From positions 64,001-119,227 of the forward strand of contig JAQGDQ010000651.1 of NCBI GenBank assembly GCA_030141605.1: a DNA stretch of 55,227 bases. The letters run 5' to 3'. The notes below the pieces were generated by a model, which saw only the letters and a list, made by a program, of their open reading frames with translations, was not told the origin of the DNA and ran no database searches. The stretch's first letter is position 1. Each line of letters begins with the position of its first letter. The position numbers were made by a program, and so were the translations under genes. This document shows, one piece after another, positions 1 to 11,429 of this stretch. The DNA comes from Tubiluchus corallicola. Lineage: Eukaryota; Priapulida; Priapulimorpha; Priapulimorphida; Tubiluchidae.

Positions 1-213
1 ATGATAATTCGGCGTAAAGTCAAGGATGGAAAGCCATTCAGCACCAATTCGGTCTTTACTAATAGCAGCTTGAACCTTTCAATCTTAAAGGTACAAAAAT
101 GTTGAACTTGCATCGTCTTATGCTACCTGCTTCCTGTCATTGAAGTTTGGCCCATTGTGGCTCTTCCCATGTTCCTGGCATGATGTGCCTCTAATTCTAA
201 AAAATCCTACAGG

Positions 214-1209
214 CAGGGGTGTTCGAGTTTCGGTATGGGACTGAGGTTCGGGTCGAGATTAATTGTTCGGAATTGAGGTTCAGCACGCTAATTGAGTTCG
301 AGGTCCAGATTTTTCGAAGCTCGGGATGAAGTGGTCACGATCAAGGTGCGGAGCGGGATCACAAATTCGGGATAGGGGTTCCCGATCCTGAGCCACATTA
401 TACATAATTATCAATAAAATGTAGATAAGGAAATTACAGTGAAAATAATACTGCCGGGCCTTAGTTATAGAAGCGTAGTATTTTGGACGAAAAAGGTGTT
501 GTCTAGACAATGAGCAGGTCCACTCACTCACACACACTGGCTGGTAAGATGCCAGCTACAAAAACAGTAATTGCCCTGCCATTCTACGTCTGAAAAGCTG
601 TTATTTACTGTTGAGTATTAGAATTTATTTTTTATTTATTCGTTACTGAAATTATCAACATAGTTAATAAACATGACATCATTCAAAACATATTTAGGGT
701 GAATATATATAAAACAGGGCTATAAGTGTATTACCTCACTTTCCTTTGATGTCTGCGTAATCAAAATTTACACAGGCTGCATATTTTACTATGATACGTA
801 AACATATTGGTAATATCACTTTGCTATGAAATTTAAATATATGTTAAAAAGAGTAGTAATGTATAGACAAATCATACCCCAACAGAATAACTTAGTCTCT
901 CTTACACAGCCGAATGCACACTCTCTGTACGTGCCATGAAAGACAATCATGCTATGACTTTAAACTACTTACAAACAGTAGTGATTTTAATAAAAATTTA
1001 ATAATTTTAATAAAATAATAGTGGCTGTTAATCACGTTATGCAGCTCTAATTACTAAAATCCTCAAAAGCCTGAAATAAACATTTTTCAAATATTATAAG
1101 CTTTTGAAGTACGAAGTACGGGATGGAACTGAACGTTCGGGGTTTAAGACAAATTCCGGATCGAGGTCTGGGGATCGGAATCGTGGCGTCCCCGAACCCG
1201 AACACCCTA
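214..1209. mobile_element. Non-autonomous hAT-like inverted-repeat element
   Basis: The left end reads caggggtgttcgagtttcgg and the right end ccgaacccgaacaccct, which are imperfect inverted repeats. The flanks are cctacagg (206-213) and cctacaac (1210-1217), an 8-bp direct repeat with two mismatches, as expected for an aged hAT target duplication. Subterminal G/C-rich blocks with repeated ggttcgg-like words lie at 225-390 and 1115-1200, around an AT-rich middle with no transposase reading frame. About 1 kb without coding capacity suggests a MITE moved by a transposase made elsewhere. The superfamily call rests on the CAGGGGTG-type end and the 8-bp duplication only. Confidence 0.6.
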
Positions 1210-1217
1210 CCTACAAC

Positions 1218-3739
1218 TAAATGACCTTGCTTTCTTTTGTCCCTCTTTTCGTAAGCAATCATCATCCTATTAATGTCCAGCCCCATCGCTTAAGGCCTAC
1301 CTGGAATAAGCAACTGGATGCAGCTATGGATGATATGCGTCTAAGCAATGTGTAATCGAATTTTCTTACGGCCTCTGTAGATGCTCTGTTTGTTGCAGAA
1401 TGACTTTTTATCCAGTAACGGCATTCAAAGCATAGTAGACTATACAGCAACGACTACCGCCACCTTTTTGGTGGAAGACCATGGACGTCATGGAGGTTCT
1501 ATTACACCTATCGCGCACATTTCACCGTGCATCAAACCGTGACGAAGTCGACTAGGTTGTGCTTTGATAGGAAGGCAAGAACACAATACTTATAGTGTGT
1601 TGAATCACGTTCACGCATCCTAAGTTGATCGGTGCATAAGAAAATGGGTGATTATTTCTAAGTAAGAAAGCATATAGTCGTTTATACTGTTTAAAAAATG
1701 TGCTTTGCAGGCTTGAAGCAGTCTCTTTGAACTGATTCGGAAAGTTGTTCAAGTTTAGTTTACTTAGCTGAACGGAAGTCTCTAATTCTAACACGAGAAG
1801 CCATTACTGGTGAGCAAATGAAATTACTTCACGAACACCACCGGCGCTATCTTTAAGTTAATCGCTAAGCGGGTGCCAGCTTCAATGTCATCCGAAGAAT
1901 TTTAATAATTCAAACTGGGCTTCACGGCTTTCCCAAGAGGAAGATTTACCATCGAAAGAGGCAAAGAACAAAAAGAATCATCATCAAGTCGGTTTGTAGA
2001 ACTTCCAGCAGTGCGACCAGCTACATTTTCGTGTGCGGGATTTGAACAAACGAAAGGAGACCGATTAGACTCGTCATGACTGCTTATAACCTCATAGAAT
2101 AGGGTAACGGGACTACTGAGCCTCCGTAGTCACTCGAGCGGTTTGTAAAATGAACGCGAGGAGTATAAACCCAGGTACAGCAAAAAAGCTCACTTCTTGA
2201 ATATTGATGCGGGGAAAGCGCGGAACCTGTAGTACTGATAGTGTCTGGAACTGTTGGGAGAAGAAGAAATTGAAACTGGCTTCTTGGCCAGAGCTTCATG
2301 TGTCTCAATTGCCCTTGATTTGCTTGTGTGGAAGAATCTAAAAGCGCATGAGAAATCGCCTTAGGTAAAGCTGTGACAACATTAAGGTTTGCAAACTGCT
2401 TGGTGAAGGAAGTTAGTTCGATCCGAAAAGAGCTGACATCAGCTGCGATACTTGAGTCAATGTTAAACTCGCCCTAAAAGGAAAACGCCATTATGATTAT
2501 GAAAAACAGAGGTATTAGTTGACAAAGTAGGCGAAGACCTTGGTGCCGAAACCAGGCAATCAAGGTCACGCAAGACAGGTCTAGACTCAACAAACTGACA
2601 TAACTGACCAAACAGACAGCAATGTACGATACTTAGGTCGTATCAAGTGGGTCTTGGCTAATTGGGTCGCAAGTACATGCCAAAACAATTTCTTTGCAAT
2701 CGTCATCTGCATAACTAGAAGCAGACTGTTCCTCAACACAGTGATCAGAGTTGAGACTCCCATCAAATGTAAAAGTTTCACTCTGAACAAGTGCTCTGCT
2801 CAGAACAGAAAAGTTCCGCAAGTTTAACGAATATAAAGAATCCAAGTCAACTAAAGAAAACTCAGCAAACACCAGCAGGAACAGACAATGATCTTATCCA
2901 TATTTCACTTCTGACACCAGTGTTTTGCCGTCGGGTTCTCGCCCCCAGGACAGTAACTGTTACAACAACACCTGTACAGTTTGAGCCAGGGGTATTGGTG
3001 GGCGAGAGACCTCTGTTCGAGTGCTACATCCTGAAATTAGATACTGAATCAAACGACAGTAATACATTAACCAGCTTTAAGAGAACGGCACAAGACCCGC
3101 CCATAGTGCTTGAGTAACTTACTGATTGATGAATAAAGGAGTAAAACTTTGAAACCAACTAACTTTTAACGTTTTGCATGTGAACGAAACTTTATGATCA
3201 AATTGAATAGTTGAATAAAAAAATAAATAAAGAGCAATCTGCCCTTGAAGAATTACTAAACCATCACATAGACTCCTGAAACAGTTGATTGACAAGTCGT
3301 GGAAGGGCGGGAGTAGGTTTGTCCTGTTTGGCGCTTTGAAACTATCACCAGCAACCACTGAATGCAAAGAATCCGAATGCGGCACTTGTATTTACAGATT
3401 TCGCTCAGGTAATCACGCAAGTATTTAAATCTAAAGATTCAGAAAGTAGGACTTGTAAATTTCATGCAGGTAAGATTATTACATTAAAAAAAGTAAAAAC
3501 GTTAAATATGAGCTTACTTTGAAAATATATGATAACTATTACAAGATAAAAATAGTTCATACAAATAAAATGTTTTTCATGCAGCCTAAACAGTATTATT
3601 ATTCCATTAACGTAGTTATTTATTTAAGTTTATTGACATTATTAAAATTACATGATCAAATCAATCACAAAAAACAATAGTAAAAATATGCGGATGACAA
3701 TGTCTGTAACACTAATAATCATAGTTTCCTTGAAATTTA
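1218..3739. other. No supported gene
   Basis: Short reading frames occur on both strands (the longest about 108 codons, at 2791-3117), but none has a recognisable domain or a convincing splice context. The stretch is slightly less AT-rich than its surroundings and may be old mobile DNA. I see no repeats with clear ends in it. Confidence 0.4.
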
Positions 3740-4125
3740 TGGTACAAGAGAAATAGCAGGAAAATGGCCAAAACGTTATATTGGAACAGCGACAACAGTT
3801 CTTCAAAATGGAAAAATTTAAATCAGAAAAATGACAATAACATATGGCGTGCCGCAAGGCTTGATATTAGGGCCAGCCTTATTCCTCTTGTACATAAATG
3901 ACATCTGTAAGTGTCTCAGATTTTTCAATATATATTGTTTGCTGATGACACCAACATTTTCTGTTCTGGGTATGACATAAGCGAATTATGTGATATTATA
4001 AGTAACGAATTAACCGAATTACATGTGTGGTTTGCAATGAATTAACTATCTCTAAATCTCTCAAAAACAATTTTTATGATATTTATTCACAGAAAAATAA
4101 ATGCTGATATTAGCATTTGTCTGAT
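3740..4125 (+). pseudogene. LINE reverse transcriptase fragment, frameshifted
   Basis: Translation gives the RT block GVPQGLILGPALFLLYINDI, followed after a frameshift near 3930 by FADDTNIFCSG, which holds the catalytic Asp-Asp pair, and then by a stretch like the usual LNLSKT motif with a stop in it. This is the palm domain of a LINE polymerase. Flanking coding parts on the same strand are missing. It ends where the next, oppositely oriented LINE piece begins, so it may be an older copy cut by that insertion. Confidence 0.75.
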
Positions 4126-4199
4126 ACCGGCCTGTAATTAGAAACAGGTTGTCTGTCCCCAGATTTATGCAGAGGACAGACTTGAACAGTTTTCTGTTC

Positions 4200-5640
4200 G
4201 CCTGATTGCGGTGAAATGTTAAATAACCGTGTTAATGTCTTCGCTAGAGAGAAAGATTAAGTACGACATTACTAATGCGTCCGGCCCAACTGACTTATTG
4301 GTGTTCACTTTACTAAGTAAAGTTTTTACCAAGCTGTCGTTGGTCTCTAGATAACGCAGTTTAGATCCAGTTTTTAATTGAAAAGACAGGTGGCAATAAA
4401 GAAGCAGAAGCATCAAGACAGCATTCTTTCCTGAAATACACGTTAAACATGTTACTTTTGGAAAGAGTGTCACTAATCATCAAACCGGTCTCGTCTTTAA
4501 GCAAAGGAATACCATCAGAACTATTATTGTAAAAGCGCTTTGTAATAGCCCACCATGTTTTTGAACTTGTTTATGGGCTGGTCAGTATTTTGCTTAATTT
4601 GTCGAAATAATCTCGTTTAGCTTTCTTTATTTGTGATTGTTACATCTAGCGTTGATGTAAGTCTGGCGTGACAATGGATTATTTTTCAATTTATAATCTC
4701 CATATATTTTCCTTTTAGCACCCTGAGCTTTCTTACGAAACTGTTCATCCACGCCTTATTACGAGGGCGTATCGTAACTACTAGACTAGATATACAAACG
4801 TTAATCATGTTCATCAGTTTATTGATAAGTTGCTCAAAAATGTTATTAATATTTTCGTCAATATTTATTTCATTCCAGTCTAACGCTGATATTAAGTTGT
4901 TTAAAGCAGTCCAATTAGCATGTTCGGAATAGTATAGTACTTTCCTTTTGTAAGCACGAGGTGCGGAATGCTGGAAGTTAAGTTTTCCAAAAACTGGATT
5001 ATGGTCACAAGTAAAAATTTGGGAGAGTATTCCACTGTCAGTAATAAGGGCAGGTGAATCTGTTATTATTAAGTCAAGCAAAGACTTGTTTGTTTCCGTA
5101 ACACGAGTATGACCACTAAATATTTGAACTGGTTCTGAGTTACAAAGTTATGTAATTTTCGGCCCATTGAATTCTCACTGCTTTCTTCAGGACCCCACGC
5201 CTTACATTTAAATACACCGACAATTACCCTGCAATATGGGTATTTAAGAGGTGAGTTTAGTAGGTTGCTATAGGATTGTTCGAGATGGGCAATGTATTGG
5301 TCTTGTCCATGGGCGTCTTGTGATGGGGACCTGTAACAGATACACATACAGACAGTGTTACCATTTACACTCACCTCAAACCACAGGAGTTCGCATAAAT
5401 TTTGAGAAAGTAAATTTGTTCGAACTTTGAATAACAAGTATGAGGCAGTATAAAAAGCTACCCCGCCCCGCTCCTATCCTGTTCTTTCCTACAGGGCGCT
5501 TCGATGCCAGATATAGAAATTTGGTGGTTGGGTACAGACTATTCGAGCCAGGCAATAACATCGAAATCGTAGTCATGTGCAATTAAATTTAATTCGTCTA
5601 ATTTGTGCGACTCGTTGTTAACTAGGAGGCTTCCAACATT
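4200..5640 (-). pseudogene. LINE 5' part: endonuclease to start of RT, inverted segment
   Basis: Read on the minus strand from 5640, several frames give an apurinic-type endonuclease: an N-terminal SLLVNNESHKLDELN segment, then a CYRSPSQDAHG segment, a degraded GDFN-like block (VGVFKCKAW), then LDLIITDSP and the CDHNPVFGKLNF end block, where DH is the catalytic pair. Next come a linker and the RT entry motif NTNKSVGPDAL near 4290. Frameshifts and stops break it into at least four pieces. It stops at the start of the RT. The RT core of a similar element lies on the plus strand at 5960-6850, which fits a twin-priming inversion of a single insertion. Confidence 0.75.
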
Positions 5641-5959
5641 GGAATTGAAAAAGGAGAATTTTTTTTATTAAAAAACTATTATTCACGTTTTGTGAACTAT
5701 TGAATTATAAAAGTAAATTTGTTATTGCCCTCACGTACAGCTAATGCTTCTTTGTATGTAGAACAATTTTTGCTCAGTGCTTCGTGTGCCTCTCCGTAGT
5801 TTGAACATTTTAGGGTTTCGCCGTCATAGTTATTATTGTATGTTATTGTGAGCATCGTTATTGTATGTTAGTGTAGATGGTGGCCCAGTGGCTAGATTTA
5901 CATTACGCCAATTGTATTCTGGGACTTTTTATGGGATTAGAGGAAAATGATGCAAATTG

Positions 5960-6850
5960 CTTAAAAGTCATTTAATTGACAGAAAACAATAACGTTTAGA
6001 TAATAACTGTGCATCGGAAAAGGAGACGCTGTATGTGGTGTCCCACAGGACTCCATTTTGAGGCCACTATTGTTTTTAATGTGCATCAATGATTTAGCAA
6101 CTGTTTTGAAAAAAATATTCACAGTCATATTTGCCGATAACACTAGTTTCATCTTTTCGATGAAAATGTAATTCTCTTTGTGCAGTCATTAATCAGGGAA
6201 TAAGCTAATATCGAATTGGTTTAAGGCTAAAAAATAAACTTAAATGTAAAAAAAGACAAATTTTATCACTTTTACTGCAAAAACGAAAAGATATCTTACA
6301 GAGAACTATCAGATTCAAGTCGATGGTACTTTTATCAGTCATGTTAAAACAAGTTAAATTACTGGATATTATTTTGAATGATTATTTTGAAAGTTCATAA
6401 CCCCTCATCCGTCTAATGACACACTCGCATTTCAGAGCTCACACCGATAATTTCTTCAAAAATTTGAAAATACTGACAATGCCCAAGGTAGTCGATATGC
6501 AAACTAACCTGTTTATGAGCAAATATGTTAATAATCTAAGAAATAAATTTAAGAAACTTTTAAAAAATATTTACTACAAAATCTGTGGTCTAATAAATGA
6601 TGTAAGATGTAAATTTTTTACCATAATTATACAATTTTATCGCACTAATCAAGTTTTCCTCTTTTCACCTCCACTTTTAATTGATTTGCACGTACTTATG
6701 TGTTTATATTGTACTAACCATGCACCATGTATTCTGTACTTTTACATGTAATTTTCTCTCTATACGATGCCGATATATTTTACGATGTTTTAATGGAGAC
6801 ATAAGTCTCTTGACTTCTGTTCATAGACGTATAAATAAATAAAAAAATTG
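5960..6850 (+). pseudogene. LINE 3' part: RT core, C-terminal end and 3' UTR
   Basis: Plus-strand translation gives GVPQDSILRPLLFLMCINDL, then FADNTSF (the second catalytic Asp replaced by Asn), then SNWFKAKK and LLDIILNDYF blocks. About 130 residues of the usual C-terminal domain are missing near 6400, after which an HTDNFFKNLKILTMPKVVDM block and FMSKYVNNL follow, the typical C-terminus of such polymerases. The 3' UTR has a small hairpin (gagacataagtctc) and ends in ataaataaataaa at 6831-6847. The copy is dead. Confidence 0.75.
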
Positions 6851-7051
6851 CAATAATAATTTAATCATAAAGAATAATTGCACAAATATGATACTTTGCT
6901 TTCTTTAAGTGTAACAGTAGTTTATGGTTATCAAAAAAAATTTCAGAATTCTTATTTTTTTAAGTTTTGTTAAACATGTGTTTGTTTTAACATCAAACAT
7001 TTGTTTTATGTGCTTTTAAGGTTTCATTTCATAATGTACATGTACTTGACA

Positions 7052-7057
7052 TTTATT
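7052..7057 (-). promoter_or_regulatory. Possible poly(A) signal of the 7.1-7.4 kb gene
   Basis: AATAAA on the minus strand, about 55 bases after the putative stop codon at 7112-7114. In DNA this AT-rich it could be chance. Confidence 0.3.
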
Positions 7058-7111
7058 TAAATAGGATTACGTTTTAGTTTTCTCTTATCTTATTAAGAAA
7101 TTGTGTTAAAT

Positions 7112-7222
7112 TTATATCCGTGATATTTCATTTCTCGTACTGTAGGCACTCTTTGATGACAATGTTATTTTAAGCCTGTTTTTAAAGCAACTAGTCGAAA
7201 ACATGGGTCGATTGAAGAAGAC
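7112..7222 (-). CDS. Possible terminal exon of a small secreted protein
   Basis: On the minus strand a pyrimidine-rich stretch ends in cgacacag at 7223, and the frame that continues exon 1 (phase 0) stays open for 36 codons to a TAA. The piece starts VFFNRPMFSTSCFKN and ends in a Ser/Lys-rich tail. The intron would be 85 bases, short but possible. A run of 36 open codons is not strong evidence in itself, and no family is recognised. Joined with exon 1 it would give a 65-residue protein. An alternative is that the true next exon lies further left and was not seen. Confidence 0.35.
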   Translation of the reverse strand, partial: VFFNRPMFSTSCFKNRLKITLSSKSAYSTRNEISRI

Positions 7223-7307
7223 CTGTGTCGAAAGATCAACCAAAAAATTATAAGTAAGTCGTAAAATAGGCTCTTTAAAATGCACATTAATATTATTTAG
7301 GACTTAC

Positions 7308-7396
7308 ATGCTGCAGCATAGCATCGTAGTCAAAGCTGTTCCTCGGATAGGCTACCGCGCATGCCAGCATCCCTAAAAGGCACACAATCTTCATGT
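7308..7396 (-). CDS. Signal-peptide exon of a small secreted protein
   Basis: The minus strand encodes 29 codons from ATG at 7394. They start with MKIVCLLGMLACAVAYP, a textbook secretory signal (basic residue, hydrophobic core, Ala-Val-Ala end), so cleavage after residue 15 is likely. The mature part begins YPRNSFDYDAMLQH. The exon ends at a strong donor (CAT then gtaagt). Two bases upstream of the ATG is a good acceptor (tttttaatgcag), so a 5' UTR exon further right is likely. The product is presumably secreted; its function is unknown. The gene runs opposite to the EGF gene at 19-33 kb. Confidence 0.6.
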
Positions 7397-7739
7397 CTGC
7401 ATTAAAAATAAAAATATCCAGTTTTATTATCCATTAAAACTTCACTGAACAACTTCTATGTAAAACGACCACCTGCTTCTGTTGACAATTTAATCACTGA
7501 ACTATTTATAAAAAAATTTTAGCCATTGTGTAAGCCTTACTAGAAACTCGCTATAATGACCGCAAAGTGATTAGCAGACAGGCATTTTAACAACTAAGTT
7601 AGGTTAAATATTTTGGCAGAGTATTAATATTATAACATTAAGTAAAAATATAAAATAATATATGAGTAGTTCTTTTGGTGTAATTTGTGTGCGTCTTAAT
7701 ATCAAATAATTGGTGTTGTCGTATAGTGGTAATAACAGT

Positions 7740-7880
7740 TCATTTATACAACAAGGTTGCAAGGATGCCATTGGTAATATCGTCAGTCCCAACTGTATAT
7801 GCGGGCTATCATTATAAAAAAGTTAAGCACTATGTGTCGGAATGCCCGTTGCCTGCCCGGGAGCAGGGGGCGCTCGAATG
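7740..7880 (+). pseudogene. Possible retroelement gag zinc-knuckle remnant
   Basis: Plus translation gives YHYKKVKHYVSECPLPAREQ, which resembles the CxxCxxxGHxxxxC knuckle plus following linker of retroelement Gag proteins, with Cys, Cys and Gly replaced by Tyr, Tyr and Lys. No neighbouring gag or protease sequence was found. Chance resemblance is possible. Confidence 0.25.
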
Positions 7881-8279
7881 AAGTTTATTTAACCTGTATA
7901 ATTCAAACATTCTCCCAGTTAATATTAATGAATTAAATATCGAAACTAAAATCCACCCTTTATTACATAGTAACTTGCTTTTCAATCTTGATCAAGATAA
8001 ACCTATTTTTGACATAACGCAGGAATTTGTAAAAGCTTCAAGCTGATTCAGTAAACATTAATCTAACATTTTGTACCATTAGATTGTTCTTGATGCACGG
8101 GAACTGTTAAAATGCAGATATCTAATTATAAATGCTTCAATTTTGTATTAGAGTACTTGTACTTACCAATTCCTAAGGTATGTTAATCAGTTTTGTTGTG
8201 CACACGAAGTTAGGATGGAAAATAAATATGTTTATATGAAAAAAATTGATATGCTCGACACTTGATACATTTCCTGAAA

Positions 8280-8440
8280 CCAATTTTTCGGTTTTTGCCT
8301 CTTACTGGAAAATTTTCACGTACGCTCATACACTGATACATAAGGATGCCGCTCCATCTAGCCACATACCAAAAATTGCGTCCCTAGCTCAAAAACTATA
8401 GGAGCAGATGGAGCTTAGAGATAAAGAGATGAAGACCCGC
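8280..8440 (+). repeat. Dispersed repeat, second copy at about 11283-11420
   Basis: Words in the same order occur here and at 11283-11420: tttttgcctcttactggaaaattttc against tttctgcctcctactgaaaaattttc (each differing at several sites), then ccaaaaattg against caaaaattgtggccctag, then a ctcaaaaact/ttcaaaaact word. Both copies are non-coding. The function is unknown and it is probably a piece of a mobile element. Confidence 0.5.
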
Positions 8441-8836
8441 TCGCTCCATGACACTTGACCCAACATTCTCGGGTCACACATAAACATAAACATATATATA
8501 AATTAGACTGCTTTTTATGAATAAAAATTTTGATTTCAACTCACAGCCCAAATAGGCGATGAGTTGTAATCGAAAAACTGACCAATGTCTACTGTTCTGA
8601 ACCGTTTGACCCTAGGTCAAAGGCCACTACACCTCACTACACCATTGCCTCAGCCAGCCCCCGTCCCAGGTGTCCGCTCTGCAACTTTGGTTACTCTAGG
8701 TACTACGGTTTTGGAGTTATTCACTGTTGTACAGGAGAAACAACGAAAGAAAGAAATGGTTTAATTGCATGTAGTGCAGTATCTTAATAAATTATAACTG
8801 TACGAAAGCCAATAAGATTTTGCCATTTGCTATATC

Positions 8837-9018
<182 letters not shown>

Positions 9019-9159
9019 AGTGTGGTAAGTTTAAATTGTGTGGATGAACAGGACCAACCTAAGTGTAAACCCATTGTTATAACTGAGTAGCTAAACTCAT
9101 TGAGCTTTGTGTGGTTAATATGAACTACCTAGAAGCTCACCTTCATGGGAACTTCACAC

Positions 9160-9640
9160 TGACAAAGTTGCAGGAAATCGGAAAGAAAAAATTCTTTGGG
9201 ATTATAACATTTTTTACGGATGTAGTACACCAGATATAATGACATTACTGTGATCGAGAAAAAAGGCAAGAAAGAGATATTACTGATGACATAGCAATAT
9301 CATGGAATGCACACATCAGGACTAAACACGTAGAGAAGGTTGGAAAAATTACTGATGTGACAGTTGAGTTACGAAGAACAAGGGAAAAGCCCACTATTGT
9401 TGTACCGGTAACAGCAAGGTGATTCGGATGTGTTGAGGAAACTCTGGAAACGCACTTGAAAGATTAGCAATTACAGGGAAGTATAAATTGAAAGAGGTAC
9501 AGAAGCAAGCCATTTTTGCGTTCAGCATACATCCTGAAACGATATTTGTAGAGCTTAGAGTGAGTATCTTGGTAGACTCGGCTTGCCAAGTGATAACAAG
9601 CCACTAAGCTGTGATATTAAACAATAATAAAACTATACCT
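9160..9640 (+). pseudogene. LINE-type C-terminal remnant
   Basis: Broken plus-strand frames give DIAISWNAHI, then a helical segment, then PTIVVPV, then AYILKRYL. This order matches, from memory, the C-terminal region that follows the RT in a group of invertebrate LINEs (DIAxPWDxxV, VxPVVxGALG, ILGxAxILRKVL). After it comes gtgatattaaacaataataa, as if the element ended in an AAT-type tail. The clade is not assigned. Confidence 0.5.
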
Positions 9641-10035
9641 ACTATGTTAAAAATTTACGACAGCTGGGTCTATATACCTTAGAATTACAGCAGGAGTTAA
9701 ACTTTAAATTAACGATAAATACTGCAACTAATAGCAAATAACTTGAGTAACAATTTGTACTATACCTGAAAAACTGTCGTCACCTCTAAGCAAACAAAGC
9801 GCCGAATAGACCTAGAAGACACCAACGTAATGCGTGACAAACTTAAATTCATATGTATTTATCAATATATCAGTCAGTTTATATCCCATGAGAACAAAAC
9901 AGGTGAAACTGATTGCAATCAGAACCATAACAGCTGCTGGTTTAAAAATAAATTGCAGTGCATAATATACAAGCATAAAGCTTTACAGTATATATTTCTT
10001 TGAAAGCTACTCCAAACTTTTATAATTACTCCCGA

Positions 10036-10282
<247 letters not shown>

Positions 10283-10527
10283 GATACAGCAGAGTCCTCT
10301 TGATTTACCCACACTTTTTATTTCTTTACTTTTATTTGTTATTTGTGCCTTTTGTTTTGTTAATAACTTGCACATGCACAGGGAAACTCACAGGGCATAC
10401 TTTCCAGGTAAGGGGATTTATGACCCGCCACAACGGTCAAAGGTCACAGAGCGGGCAGGAATTCTTTTTTTTTGGTTAAACTGGATCTCCTCCTACAGTT
10501 TTCGACCAAGGGTCACGATTTTAATTT

Positions 10528-11420
10528 TGTGGCTAAGTGGTATCGAGGTGTTGAGGATTGCTAAATGTGAGCTGGATGTGAAAATTTTTTCGGTAGGGTT
10601 CAAAAACCAAAATCGGGATATGTTTTTGTGTTTGACTCGATTAACAGTTTCAATGAAATCAGAGCTTGCCACTTTTTGTCCAGTCACCTGTGGATCTAGG
10701 CTCAGCTATATACGATTCAAGATACACCATTCAATTTGTCTCATCAAGATCTTTTATTTAATGTACCACCTACTGCTGCTCGACATACGTTCAATTCGTC
10801 TCATTGAGACCTTTCATTTGATGCATTATAAGACATTTAAACTGGAGCTTACACAGTTGCCTGTGACCTCAGGGTCAAGGGTCAACAAATGCAGGCGTGA
10901 CTTATACCACTCAATTAGCCTTGTCGTACCTTTCAGTTGATATACTCCAACCTGTTGCTGCTGGATAATGAAAAGCATTTGCCTATGTGACTCTCAGTTT
11001 TGGGTTTTGCGAACTACCGGCTCAAGGGTCAAACAGTCTGGGCGTGACTCATACCATTCCATTCTGCTCATCAAGACCTTTCATTTGACTAATACACCTT
11101 ACTGTTATTTGACACTGGAAGCATTAGCGTCCCAACCCCCGATTTCGGTTTTGTCCCCTAGCGGGGTCAGGTATCAACCAAAATCAGCGAAACGTATAAA
11201 ATTCGATTCGTCTTATGAGGACCCTTCATTTGATATATTACGCGTTACTGTTGCTAGACACTGGAAGCACTGATAACCCAGATCCATCGATTTTAGTTTC
11301 TGCCTCCTACTGAAAAATTTTCCATACGCAAATGGCTCATATTCAGCCGTGCCCAACAAATCGACACCACCTAACAATATAACAAAAATTGTGGCCCTAG
11401 TTCAAAAACTGTATGACGAG
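10528..11420 (+). repeat. Degenerate array of a repeated non-coding motif
   Basis: A motif of the form ttcaattcgtctcat, then caagacctttcatttgat, then a tactgttgctxgacactgg-like word recurs with drift near 10726, 10790, 10909, 11056 and 11200, separated by gggtcaagggtcaa-type stretches. A single related unit lies near 27250. At its left edge, ggctaagtgg (10533) and agggttcaaaaacc (10594) look like RNA polymerase III A and B boxes, so the array might include a tRNA-derived SINE. The long open frame on the plus strand here (10368-10940) is not supported as a gene. Confidence 0.5.
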
Positions 11421-11429
11421 ATCCAGCCT

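Noticed and set aside
2791-3117. 108-codon plus-strand frame as a gene
   Set aside because: No domain, splice signal or homology is recognised, and the other strand is also partly open. A link to a retroelement protease-RT spacer was considered but is too weak.
3740-5640. Twin priming between the RT piece at 3740-4125 and the inverted piece at 4200-5640
   Set aside because: The order is wrong: the inverted 5' part would have to lie on the other side. The 5960-6850 piece fits instead.
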